Shown in pieces: positions 19,344 to 32,100 of a stretch of DNA of 64,000 nucleotides. How positions within the stretch are numbered: the stretch's first letter is position 1; each line of letters begins with the position of its first letter. A model generated the notes under the pieces. That model was not told the origin of the DNA. It ran no database searches and worked only from the letters and a program-made list of their open reading frames with translations. The stretch lies in contig JAMSLZ010000003.1 of assembly GCA_026027325.1 (NCBI GenBank), positions 682,001 to 746,000 of the forward strand. Reading direction: 5' to 3'. The position numbers and the translations under genes were made by a program. The stretch comes from Actinomucor elegans. Its lineage: Eukaryota > Mucoromycota > Mucoromycetes > Mucorales > Mucoraceae.

Positions 19344-22316
19344 TTACAAACGACTTAATATGCCAGCATTTTGCTCTAGATCTTGTTTAAATATATGATG
19401 AGAGATGATCTTGAACTCTTTCTCATTAGATTCACTTGAACGCACAAGACCTACACTGGCAACAATATCTTCAAACCGACAGACAGCGTAACTGTGTGCA
19501 CCGCTACTGTGCAGCTCAACCAAAGCAATAGTCTTGTCATATTTGGTAGTTGCATTCTTTTTCGCTAAATCAACCAAAGCCAAATACTGTGGTCTACCAT
19601 TGAATGAATGCTCGAAAAAGAAAACGATAGAACCAATGAACCAGCTTTCACGAATGGAATTATTTCGACTATTAACAAAGGTTGGTTAATCAAAGAGGTT
19701 TTTGTTCTTGAGCTAATTACTTACTTCAAGTAGCTGGCAGTGATCATCACGTAATTGTTTCCTCGACGATATTCATTTATATGGCTTTTATACATGGTAG
19801 ACGTATATACATTGCCATATGCCCAGGCACGACCAGCGATGGAAATACTATTCAACGAATCAATTTCAGCAATATTTACACCATTTGCTTCAGTACGGCG
19901 ATAGTAATGCAATAGCGCCTTCAAAAAAGTTTGAGTGGAGACACCAAAGGGAAGAGTATCCACTGAAATATTACTAAAGGGAGCCCATAATTGTGGATCA
20001 CTAGCATCACCAGAAGGGTTATTCCTGAAAGTGGATTCGCTGTATTTTCGAGGAGTGATCAGGTCAAGCTCAGTATGAACATCCCAAGTCTGGCTGTTTA
20101 TATGATTACGCGTTATGAGTCTTTCCAAGATATTACCAGCGTTTGCGCCAGCATCAACCTTTGACTTGATGAGCTTTTTGTATTTTCCGATGCTTCTTTC
20201 CATTGATCGGGCGGAATATGCTCTCAACACACCTTGTTGTTTGATCATATAGACTATATGCGAAAGGTAGTGTTGAACAGGCTTGAATACACCGGAATGA
20301 ATACGCTTTGCCTTGATTTCTGCCAACAAAAATTCTTGCCATTCTTTGATATATCTTTGGAAAGTATGTAAGTAAACTAGATTTATGAGTACAAAAAAAA
20401 TATATTTACCTTTCCATCAGAATAAGGTCTTCAATAGAAAGTTCCCATTTAAGAGCCAATGCGACAGCTTTTGTCAGATGAATCAATGGTTTCTTAGCGG
20501 ATTCTTGAATCAATTCAGGAACGAACAAGGTGGGAATCATATATAAGAAAATATCAATCCAGTCAACAGCACGTTTGCCACCACTCTTGATAATTGGATC
20601 TTCCCATTTGGATGAAAAGGATGTCGGTACAGTGGCTCTAGAAGCTTCAACAAGTTTACCAATTTTGATGAGCGATAATTTTGGAATATAGAAAGTATAC
20701 GGCCATTCATCAGCAGACTTCAATCGGGCATCACTCAATTCATCTTCATTGGGCTTATATCGAGTTTTTCTTGCTGCATTGTACTCTTTACCCATGTCGA
20801 CTGTCAGCATATTGAATACGTGTTGAGCGATACCTTGTCCGAGAAGATGCATTTCGTCTAAACCAAAAAAAGTAGCGCCAGTAAAACTGGGAAGTATTGC
20901 AAATGGTGTTGCAGACTTGATACTGTAGCTCTATGAGGTAAAAAGAAAAAGAAATGTTAAAAACTTGTAAAGATTAATGCTGATTATAGTACTTACATTC
21001 GCTGCATCTGGGGAAATGAAATCGTTTCTGCTTCTGATCTCATTGTCGATCGTTAAAAAACAATTATGATAATCATGACGTTCAGCTTGGACACGACAAA
21101 TACGGCAACCAAACGTAGCCATATGACCAATATGATTTGCAAGCTCAGCTGCAGCAGGAAGATCACCAGTAGCCATCACCAAGTTGACTTTAGCTTGACA
21201 AACAATTACACCATCCTTTTGTACAAGCATGCCTTTGGTAGACAGAGCATGAAACTCATCAATAATAGGCTTTAAAAAGGTATGCATGTACTTTGGGTAG
21301 TTTGGACCTGGCAAGATCGCCAATTGAAGCATGTATTCGTCTTGGTAGCGGTATTCTGGGGGAATGTTCATATTCAAGAGATGGATGATTGTTAACTTGT
21401 CCCCTTTATGATTCTTGCTAGTACAGAAACCATCGACAAAAAGAACCATTGCGACATCATCTTCACCGGAAAACAGAATGCTATTATCCTTAAAGTACTT
21501 GTATGCTGCACCATCAAAGTAATCTTTATATTCACCGTCAGTTGATTTATAGTTGTAGCGGTATTTCATCAAGTCTCTTGTCTTTGCATTCGCAAGCATT
21601 TGAGCGACTTGTTCACCAATAGGAAGCATCTTCATAGAGCGACGAGGTTTACCATGATCATCAAAGCGATTTTCTTTACAAGCAGGGTTTTTACATTGAA
21701 TAGTCTCTATATCTTCCTTTTCAAACAGCATGCAACCATTGACGCAGACATCATGAAAATGACATTGAATATTGGTTTTTGCTTTAAGAGTACGATCCAA
21801 GGTATCAGGGAACATGAGAGTGGATGGTAGGTAACCTATATATAATGGGAATAAAAGCTGATAAGTACTTTTTTTTTAACTCTATTTGAATAGATACATA
21901 CCCAATCCATCGGTTTTACGGCTCTCTTCATTGTTTTTGATTATGGTACGCATTAGATAGACAAGTTCTCTTTGAGCCTCTCGAGGAATACCATACGTGT
22001 CGCAAATATCTCTCAATTGGATGCTATTTAATTCCGTATTGGTGAAAAGGTTTTGATCCGAGGATTTGACGTTGTAAGCAATTGGAGTAGGCTCTATTTC
22101 AAACAAGGTATATTGTTAAATTAAAAGCTTTAGTAATATATCTGTTAACTCACCTTGGACAGGAATGCTAGCTTCTTGCGTTTGGACGACCCTTTGTTTT
22201 CTATGATCACGATTATGGCTATAGTGATTACTCCTAGCTTTAACAGTTTTGAATGGCCTCAAACAAGTAGCGCAAGTATATTTATATGGTGTAGCAGAAG
22301 AGGAAACTTTGCCCAT
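19344..22316 (-). CDS. CACTA transposase (Tnp2/Transposase_21 type), 889 aa, six exons
   Basis: Exons 22316-22154, 22093-21902, 21835-20997, 20930-20410, 20354-19725 and 19668-19344 are joined by GT-AG introns of 55-66 bp. Total 2670 nt, no stop. The N-terminus has a C2H2 finger (YTCATCLRPF...H...H, residues 14-37), unusual in front of a CACTA transposase. Next is a Cys motif HDVCVNGCMLF..C..PAC (about 145-170). The transposase core has VDGFCTSKN (about 250) and GDLPAAAELANHIGH followed by FGCRICR, hallmark of the Tnp2 family. It then continues through a region with GLDEMHLLGQG to a C-terminal domain (LVELHSSGAHSYAVCRF). It cuts the CACTA ends. All splice sites fit the frame, so the gene looks functional. 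Confidence 0.88.
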
Positions 22317-22721
22317 TTAAAGATAAGTAAAAACAAGTAAATATATCGAATTAATGAATAGCGGTTTTGTTGTTTAGAAAAAGCAGGTCTTAAATACGTT
22401 TGCTTGGTCTACAATTGACAGAGTTCTCAATGGTAATTCATTGTTTTAGGCTGTTGAATCCTTTGAACTAATCAGCTTTTCATATTACTCAGCCTTCCAG
22501 ATTATTCAGATATCGAATACATTTTAATGGATCCTTATGATTTCTAATCAAGCTAATTCCTTTCCAAGTCAGTCATACCTGTCAGTAAGCTTACTTTCCA
22601 GAAAGCTCTTTGGACATTAGTAAGGATTACTAATGGATAAATGGTAAAGTACGCTTATAAAACAGTTAAATAGCTCAAATCATTCAATCACTTTTCTTTA
22701 TAATATATTTACTTTATAGCT

Positions 22722-23804
22722 ATGTCAAACAACAACAACAATAATTGGAGCGTCTACTTTGAGAAGATTGAACAAGAAATCTTAATCAACCGTCGTTTAA
22801 TTCAAGATTTGATCCAAATATTAGCACCTCTATTTCCTCGAGAAGCTTCGAGGGTTTCATCTAACGAAGAAATTGAACAAGCACTTGACGATGGTACAAT
22901 CATATCTGAAGCATGTTACTACATTCAGTTTTATTAACCTCTTAGCTTGTCATATATAGCTGAACGAGAAGCAATTGCAAATGCTTTGAATCCTAATTTA
23001 CGTAGTAAACGGTCAATCCCAAAAGTGCTAGAAGAAGCAAAAGTGCGTTATCAACAAAAGGCAACCAAGACAAATGTCACCCCTTCTGCACCATTAAGGT
23101 TATATGCCCTCTTGAAACACCTCAAGTATATAAAAGGCCAACAAAATGAACTGACCGATGATGATGTTCAACCGCAATACAATACGTTGAAATACTTGGC
23201 AAGAGATGTCTTGAAAGACATGGAAAGGGCAAATATAAATATTGTTGGTAAAACTTGGAGTGAAATTGGCGAAGAGGATACCAGCATTCAAGAACGTTAT
23301 GCTTTGCTTTTAGAGAAACGTGCTTTAGATGTGGGCTTGCATCTGCATCTCTGTGTAGAGATGTGGGCTGCCAAGTTACTTTTATCTGAAGCACTCAAAA
23401 ACAAGAAGACTGTACGTACCAGAAGTAATTCTGCTGAAGAAGGTGAAAGTCAACAAAATCAAGAATCTGTTGAAGACAATGAGATTGAATCGTTCTTCAG
23501 GTTAGATGCTTTTTTATTTCTGTTTTTATATCTTTATTAATATGCTTGTTATGCAAATAGTGTGGATAATCAGCATATCCTTGTTGATCGTCTAGCTACT
23601 TCTGTTGCTCCAGTTGGTCTTGCATCTCCAATTGCTAGCTTGTTGGATCTACATTCTGCTCGCTCATCAACGAAAAGAAAAGCCATTACGGTTCAACCTG
23701 ACGTTGGTGAAGATGAGGAGGCTGGATCTGACAATCGTTCCAAAGAAGCGGATTCCAATAAGCGTAAACCACGCTCTAAGAAAAATACAAAAAAAACGAA
23801 ATAA
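22722..23804 (+). CDS. Second CACTA gene, 325 aa, unknown function
   Basis: Exons 22722-22914, 22960-23500 and 23561-23804 give 978 nt open. The first intron (45 bp, weak donor GTTACT) is the least certain. The protein has an Asn-rich start, then a helical, charged middle (LKHLKYIKGQQ, LKDMERANINIVGK), an acidic linker and a Lys/Arg-rich tail (KRKPRSKKNTKKTK) that looks like a nuclear localisation signal. No known domain is recognised. It is divergently transcribed from the transposase, sharing a 405-bp intergenic region. By position it could be the TnpA-like end-binding partner, but no sequence similarity to TnpA is claimed. Confidence 0.65.
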
Positions 23805-25107
23805 ATATAGACGTTTTTTTATTGGTTTAAGTAGCTGACGTAGCATTTTTCTGCGGCTTTTCAGTATTAAGAAAAACTTTTTTACACCAATCTTGAGTTT
23901 CTTTCTTTTTTTTCGTTTGCTAAATTGGCACATTAAACGTAAGGTTTCTTGACATTTGTCACTCTTATTGCGCACAACACTTTAACTGAAGCTTCTGTAT
24001 AATAGGAATTAACCTCAATGTCAGCTTGTAATTGTGTTTTTTTTTCCAAGCTTTCGAATATTTCCCTCGTTCTTAATGTCGTAATTATCTATAAATACGT
24101 CGTCATTCATACTGCTTATATTCTTATACTGACTTGTATTCTTAAATACTTATACCACTTCAGTAATACTTATAGCCAGTAATGCCATATAGCTTTTGAA
24201 CCTTTACTATTAGTTTTAAAGCTAATAACCATTAAGTAAGTGCAATGATTACTAATCCATTAATTTCTTTGTATATTAATCTAATACTGTTATAATAGAT
24301 TTAGTTGTGTATATATACAAGACGAAGACTATTAAAACTGTAGCCCAGTGAATTATAATTGATTGTGTCTGATATAGTGTTGGTAAGTCTGTAGCAATAG
24401 CGAGTTTCATTCAAGAATCTAATCATTACTTACTTTAGGAAAAGATGATTAAAATATGCTATTATACAAGCGTGGGCCATTCTTCTAAAGGTTAGTTCAA
24501 ATATACTCTTAAAATATTGTTTCATCAACGATAACTGACATTATTTATACAGTTATTTGCTTAATTCATTTACCTGTTACTTGCCAGTGGGACATAAATT
24601 CTTTTATACTTGTATGACAATAAGGTAAGTTAAATACTGTTCGTGTGTGATAGAAAGCTGGTTATTGTATATTCAGCTATTGAAGGCTAGTGTGTATTAG
24701 AGTAATATCTGTTGAAGTTATATATTATATAAATAAAAAAAATAGCAATTAAATTATTATCTGAATAACCAAAATGACTATAATATTATTAGTAGTGTAT
24801 TGTGAATATATGATAGAAAACTAATAATAATATTGATTATAAATCATCAATATGGAGGGATTAATCCATACTATTATTGACTGGAAACCACTACTATTAT
24901 ACAATTTACCCATAATAATATTGAAGGAAAACCCTTAATATTATAGTATTTACCCATAATATTATCGAATAAGAGTCACTAATATTATCAACCGCCGAAA
25001 AAACACTGCCTAGAAATTGACAATAATTATTAGCAGAACTATAGTCGATTTTACCCCTAATATTATCAACTTTTGGGCAAAAAACCGACAATATTTTCGC
25101 CATAGTG
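23805..25107. repeat. CACTA right subterminal region
   Basis: Non-coding, AT-rich. Near the end it carries several copies of a motif like TTTACCCATAATATTA (about 24905, 24950, 25053), matching the left-end motifs, then the inverted terminus. Between 23840 and 24850 I see no gene. Confidence 0.6.
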
Positions 25108-26652
25108 AAAGCCCTCATTGAGAAATCCAATGCTGACTCTGTCAAGTATGCTCGCGCTGTTGTTGATCCCAAGGCACCCATCAAGGTTTCTAGTGTGTGT
25201 CCCAACAACATGCCTTATCTTCAATGGGTTGGTGAAGTTCATGAGCCTAACGCTCATATTTTTATCGATGCTGCTGCTTGTTTGACACGTTTTCAAAACG
25301 TAATGTATGCTCATCGTTTGGACTTCGACACCAACTATGAACGATTAGTGTTGTCTCAAATGTCGCAAGCTCAACTTACCTGGTATGAAGTTGAGTTCCA
25401 TCAGAACGCTCGTGCCGCTGGTATTGCTTCTCCTACGTGGCTCATGTTCAAGAATGAGTTCCTCTCTCGGTTTGGTACAACCGTTGATGAAGATCGTGCT
25501 GCCTGTGCTCGCTCTCTTGTTGACATCAAGTTAGCCAAAGGTGAATCTCTTTTTGCTTTCATTGATCGCTTCAATGATCTCCGTCGTCGTGCTGTTGACC
25601 AGTGCTTACCTGCCTCCATTCTTGTGGATAAGTTTTTACACGCTTTGCCCACTGAATTTGCTGATAAGGTCATTACTTCGCGTCTTTCCTTACCAAAGGA
25701 TCAAAAGTCGAATGTGGATGTAGTGATGCGTCTTGCTCGCGAACTGTACAATGACTTGTACAAAGAGAAAGGTCTTCCTGGTGTCTCTGCTTCTGTTTCT
25801 TCTGCTTCTGGTTCTTCTTCGCGTGTGTCAAACATACCTTCTGCTGCCAACTATGTGCACCGTGAAAGTGACAAGTCTCGTCACGCTGTTCCTTCTTCTC
25901 TTGGTGTTGCCTCTTCTGCCATGTCTATTGGTAAGGTTGCCAAACGTTCTTCCTCTACTGCTTCCACTGGGAAATATTGTTCTTTTCACAAAGTCAATAC
26001 CCATGATACTGCCAATTGTAAGGCTATCTCTCGTGCGTCATCTGTTATTGCTAACCAGCAACCTCTTGCTGCTGCTTCCGGTTCTTTGCCTTCTTCAAGT
26101 CAAGTTCCCATTAACAATCGTACTTGTCATTCGTGTGGAGCTCCTGGTTGGACACGCCAGCATCGTTGCAATACTGCTGTGCGTAACGATCCCAATCAAG
26201 GACCAACTCATCGTTTTGGGATGATGAGTATTGCAGGTGCTGCTTCTCGTGCCTTTGGTTCTTCTGGTGCTATTGCATCATCTTCTGCTTCGTTGGCTCC
26301 GGCCTCGAACCTATCGACAGTTGCTCCCGCAGTAACTCCATTCAATTCCGAAGTTAGCTCTTCATCTTCTGCTGTTCCTGTTCAGGAACACATGAATATC
26401 GATGAACACGCAGCCGTCCAGGCACAACTTTGTAAGTCAAACATATTTTCAAATTTACCCAAACAAAGATCTAATGCGATTCTTTTACCTATTGTTGTGC
26501 AGAACATTCGCGTCTACGCATACTTGGATACAGGCTGTACGTTCAGCATATGTTCTCCTCGCTTCTTTCGTTCTCTTGGTGTTGGCTTTACGCCTTCATC
26601 TGGTACGGTTCAGCTTGGTCATGTTAACACGCAACAACCTAGGATTGGTTAT

Positions 26653-26868
26653 TGTAGTGGACATAACTACTTTACATAGAATAGTAATAGAAGTGGCCTG
26701 AATAGTTAACTTGTGTAATCGTGACTAGTTATATTTACTATATGTAACCACCACCCAGCCTATTAATAACAGAAGGCGGGCAGTGGTAGAATAAATCTCT
26801 CTCTTGTTTTCTGTCTCGTTAATTAAACACGTACCTAACTAATTACGAACATCTCAGGAAACATCTCA
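26653..26868 (+). repeat. Gypsy-3 5' LTR (216 bp)
   Basis: It looks identical to 38983-39198. The gag ATG lies at 26917, 48 bp beyond its end. Confidence 0.95.
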
Positions 26869-28605
26869 TTTTTTTAACGAATTCAGTCAGAGATTTATTT
26901 TAACAACAAAATCAACATGCAAATTAACATTAACAACGATATCGCGTCAGTTCCTGAGGAACATCGCGTCAATTTCGACCTGGCTCGCAGATGCCACATA
27001 TTTAAAATGCAAAACATGGCCAAATGCAGCAATGTACTTGAGCAAATGAACAATGAAGCTGAAGACGAAGCTAAAATGGCGGAAGCTATGAATTACGAGG
27101 AAAAAGCTACCGAATATGAAAGAAAAATGGAGCAAATCCTCGCTAACATTAATGCATCTATCGCTAAGGCAAAGGGCCCAGCAACCTTAACTTTACGCGA
27201 AAAGCTTCAAATGATGCATGGACATGTAAAAATTCAAGGCAATAACTTAAAACAACTTGTCTGGAAAACAGCAACAAGAATGGATGCTGAATTTGCATCA
27301 GCCGAAAAAGCACTCAAAGCGTTGCAAATGACCTTACTGGAAATACTCGGACATAATCAAGAACATCTGGATTTGTTCTATCCTTTGCTAGTGACGGAAG
27401 CCCTCACACTTGAACAAAAGATTTGGTTTCAAGAGACTTTCAAGGGTCATGAAGGAAGATCAACATCGTGGAAGCAATTTCAAGAAGCCTTTGAGCAAAG
27501 ATTCGCACCTTCACCTCACATCTGCAAGGATCTCCATAAGTTCTTGGAATTGGTGAACATGAGAATGATGCCTATCTCAGAAACGATTGAAGAGTACACT
27601 GTAAGGTTCAGGGAAGCATTCGAGGAGGCCAGTCTCTCTACGGGATTAAGTGACAACTACGTGATGGGGCACTTGTTTGTGGAAAGCCTACCTGCCCCAT
27701 TGCAACAGGACATCTATCAGCAACTGATGAATAAGCGAATCGCTAATGGAGATCCAATGGACGTAGATGGCACGGAGACAACATCTATCGGCCATAGTAG
27801 AAGTAGACCAGACCTCTTGCGAGACATCAACGATGCAGTGATCCAGGCTAAGAATTGCATTCTTGTAGCAGGTTTGAACCCTCACGGTAGCAATGTGGGT
27901 AGCAACGATATGGCTCCTCCCTACACACCTGATTTTGCCAGAGAGCTTGGATATATCAACACTATGATGAGACCAACGAACGGCAACATTTTCAACCAGG
28001 GTTTGATCATCCAAGGGCGGGGTAATTTTGCCAGAGTAGCTATGAACCGCAGTGAGGGTCAGAAGGCCGAGCACAACGTGCCAAGCACGATAAACTCAGG
28101 TCAAGGTAACTCCCATGAATCTTCCTTTGTCAATGCGGGCCATGCCGACAGCTTCATTGGAAGAAGGAGAAAACCTAACCCCACCGGTGAGAAAGCGGCA
28201 ATGGCAGAAAGACCAGCCGGATATTACTACTGCAAATTTCATCAACGAGATGTAATGCACAAGTCAGAGGAATGCGATTTGAATCCAGACAAATCACCAA
28301 AAGTGTGCAAGTATAAATGCGGTGTGCCATACTTCAAGGGTCATAATGCCAGTTGCGATAAACTACACGCCAACAAAAGCAGAAGTCTTCCCACCGTAGC
28401 GGGTATTACAATTCACGACCCAATGCAAGGATGCAGTAATGAAATGGCAGGACCTTCTTCGGCCATCAAGCGCAACGCTAGTCAAGCTTTGTTACCTCAG
28501 CAGGATATTGATCGACGATGTAACAACCGTGCATCAGAAAAGAGACCCTCCAACCAGCGCGGCAAGCATGAAAACTTGTTGAATACAACACGGGAGGTAC
28601 GCATC

Positions 28606-29111
28606 TGTTGTAAACGCTCATAATTATATTAATAAGAGAATACTGTACAGATAGAAAATCGTATAGATATCCTTATATATAGCTGCAGAAGTGTATAAAG
28701 CATTATTACCAAGAACCAGAATGTAAATGACTGTATTTGATTATGTTAAAATATCTTTATTTATATATCACTCTGAGCAAGTAGACGCTAATTGATAAAT
28801 ACTATCTCTCACACCAAATATTACATTCAATACTATTACCTTTGGATATATTGATCCCGACACTCCTCGCCGCTAATCTTGGTCCGCTCATTTGGTTATT
28901 ATCCCTGGTCTTCTTTATACGCAGTCCAACCTTGTTCCTGGCAAATCGTAATATGAATTTAGAATCAAGTACCGACCGAGAAAAAGTATATAAGAGATGC
29001 GTTTTATCACCTTTTGACCAGTTAATCAATTCTTGATCTCTAATAAAAAACTATCCACAGTTTTAAAAGTATTTCTATCTTCCAAAATCTTTATCTACCA
29101 CCTTTACAACA
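28606..29111 (+). repeat. Gypsy-2b 5' LTR (506 bp)
   Basis: It starts TGTTGTAAACGC and ends CCTTTACAACA. It is indistinguishable by eye from the other three Gypsy-2 LTRs in the window. Confidence 0.97.
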
Positions 29112-29155
29112 TTTTTTACTTTTAATTACTGTCCTATTTCCTTACTTTTATCGAT

Positions 29156-32100
29156 ATGGCTTCCAACAACGTTTCTGGTTCTTCTTCTGCCAACTGTGGT
29201 GTTAACCCTGACACCCCCATGTTTGATGAATCGACCTTGTCAAGCAACCTTGATGAGTTTATCAAGTCTCCTGGTGCTAGTTCTTTGTTGTCTGAGTCGG
29301 CTGAGCATGCTGTTGCTGACATGACTGACCCACAACTGATTGACACAAATATCGCCGGGCTCCGTGCAGATATTACCCGATACCTTCAAGCGTTTAGTCG
29401 TGCTCGTGTAGTCAGAGATGACGTAGCGGCTGATGAAGCCTTGTTGGCCCTTGAACGCTCCAAGAGGATGCTCCGTGAGATCCAAGAGTGCAGTTCATTG
29501 ATCGGTGAGGTTGATCGTGTTAAGCCACCTACTGGTTTGACATTGAATCGTCGCGACTTGCCCAAGTTCCAACTCTTGACCTCGGCTGTCAAACCTTTTC
29601 CAGGTTACGAAGCCTTCGAGTCTGTTGAGCATTTTTTGAGAGAATTTGAGGATGTAGTTGAGTCTTCTTCCATGTCCATTGATGAGGTGTGGAAGAACTT
29701 CTTACCCCTTTGCCTTCCCCATGGCGATAAAGCATCTGGGTGAAAGATGAGCTGAGTAGAGGTTGTACCCTATGGGCAGATGCTCGTAGAGAGTTTAAGA
29801 AGCAGCACGGTTCTTCCCTTGTGTTGAGAAGATATACTGACCTTGTGTTTACCATGGTAATGGAAAACAATGAGTCGGTGGGCGACTATGCTAAGCGTTT
29901 TCAAACAGCAATGTTTGATGCAGGCCTACCTAGAGAGTGTCCTAGAGTAGCTGATCGTTTTTTGGCCTCGCTGACCAAACCTGTTCAGACGCTGATCAGA
30001 GTTGCAATGAATTCAGTGAAGGCTGGATCTTCTGGTGAGAATGCTGAATACACTGTCGATCAAATCGCACAGATTGGTCGTGATATTCTTGGTGACGACC
30101 ATACGTCGTATAATGAGGCTGTTTCTCTTCTTCCTGGTGCGCCTGTTGTTGAGCGACGCAAAGAAAAGGCCCCCTATTACCATCATCACAAGAATGCAGC
30201 TCGTCGGGTGCAAAAGGCGAGTAAGGTGGCGAAACCCTTTTCGTGCATCCATCATGGTAACAATGCGACCCATGACACCAAGGATTGTTTTCTCGCTAAG
30301 AGAAGAGCTGAACGCCCTCCTTCTGTGAAGAAGGCGAATGGTAAAGAGTGTTGGACTTGTGGTGTGTCTCCATGGCGTCCTGGTCATCGTTGTGGTGCTG
30401 CTGAAAGCAGTAGTAGCAGTACTGTCTTGGCTGTGATGCCTGCGGCTTCCTCGAGTGAGAAGTCAATTGAGCAGCAAGTTCAAGAGGACTTGGAGATGGC
30501 CGACTCCGAGATTGAGAATCAGAGCTATCAATGTAAGTACCTGAATGAGAACAAGAAGAGTGACAAATTAAAGGCTAATGACGCATTTAATTTATGTACA
30601 CCATTGATTGTAGAGTCTGAACGTCTCCTGGGACGCGTAGATACAGGAAGTAGTTGTAGCTTTGTTAGTTTGTCTTCTTTGAAGAATAAACTTCATATAA
30701 ATAAAGTACATAAATTACCTGGTTCTTATAATTTCTTGTCTCATCAAAATACTGCAAAGAGAATTGGTATCACCGATCCTTTGGAAATAAAGTATGCAAA
30801 TGGCATTAAGTTCAAACACTCATTTGAAGTAATGAACTTTAACGACGGATTCGAGTTTGATATTCTTCTTGGCACAGATATTCTTCCCAAAATGAATATC
30901 GGATTAACTGGAGTGGCTTTTCGCATCAAAGATGATCATGCACATTCTGACGCTGCCTTGAGTGATGAAGCTATTTTTGAAAACTTGAACATTGAACGTG
31001 AAAGAAAACATGAACCTGACAATTCGCCTGCTGGTACGCCTGAGCAAAGAGCAGAGTTCATGAGTATAATTAAAGAATCACTAGAGATTAATCAGAGCAT
31101 ACCCATAACATCTTCATGTCCTTTGCCTGAATCCATTGTTCGATTACCTACGAAAGAGGGTGCAACGGCGTATAGACGTCAATACCCCATCCCTTATGCA
31201 TTAAGACCAGTTCTCGATAAGCAAATAAAAGAATGGTTGGAAACAGGTACAATCATTCGATCCCGAGTAAACACGTCATTCAACAGTCCATTACTGCTTG
31301 TTCCTAAACGTAACAAAGATGGTGAGATTGTGAGCCATAGAGCGTGTTTAGATGTGAGATCGTTGAATCAAATTCTACCTCCAACATTCAATTTTCCCGT
31401 ACCTTTGGTTAAGGATATCTTTGATAACTTGGCCGGTAAAAAAGTGTTTACAACTTTGGATTTGTCGAATGCATATCATCGATTCAAAGTGGCACCCGAG
31501 GATGTACACAAGTTATCGTTTACTTATAATGGCAATGGCTTTTCCTTTCAAAAAGCGTGCTTTGGAGTGAAAATGCTAACCTCGCAATTTCAAAAGGTCA
31601 TGGCAACCTTGTTTGAAGGTATTGATTGCGTTCAGAACTTCGTGGATGACTGTATTGTTGCCAGTGAAAGTATCGAACAGCATGCAAAAGATGTAAAGTT
31701 TGTGATTGACAGATTAAATTCCGCAAATTTAATCCTGAAAGAATCCAAGTGTTCATGGTTTCAACATTCAGTTCGTATGTTGGGATTTGTAGTGGACGCT
31801 TCAGGAGTTCGTGTGGATCAATCAAAACTTACCAATGTTTCAAAGTGGCCACTTCCAAATAAAAATAAGAAACACATCCAGCAATTTATGGGTTTGGTCA
31901 ATTACCTGAGAGAATTCGTTCCGATGATTTCCAGAGTAGCAGAACCACTCACCAGTTTAGTGAATGCAGAGAATGTGGAAGAGCTGTGGACCGATCGTCA
32001 CACTAAGAGCTTTGAAACTATCAAAGAGATTTTGCAGTCGAAGATGATGCTGCATTATCCGGATTTGTCAAAACAGTTTTACGTAGCTACAGACGCATCA

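Larger units (their letters stand above)
17728..25107 (-). mobile_element. CACTA (EnSpm) DNA transposon, 7380 bp, apparently complete
   Basis: Perfect 20-bp inverted ends CACTATGGCGAAAATATTGT are flanked by the 3-bp duplication AAA (17725-17727, 25108-25110), both diagnostic of CACTA elements. It sits in Gypsy-1 gag; removal restores the frame. It holds a minus-strand Tnp2-type transposase (six exons, open) and a divergent plus-strand gene (three exons, open) with about 400 bp between them. Subterminal regions carry repeated ACCCATAATATTA-like motifs. Confidence 0.95.

Noticed and set aside
23667..23975. 102-aa minus-strand ORF at the end of the second CACTA gene
   Set aside because: Antisense of the basic tail and its T-rich 3' flank; Lys/Phe-rich low complexity.
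27688..28074. 128-aa minus-strand ORF in Gypsy-3 gag
   Set aside because: Shadow ORF opposite a well-supported gag frame.
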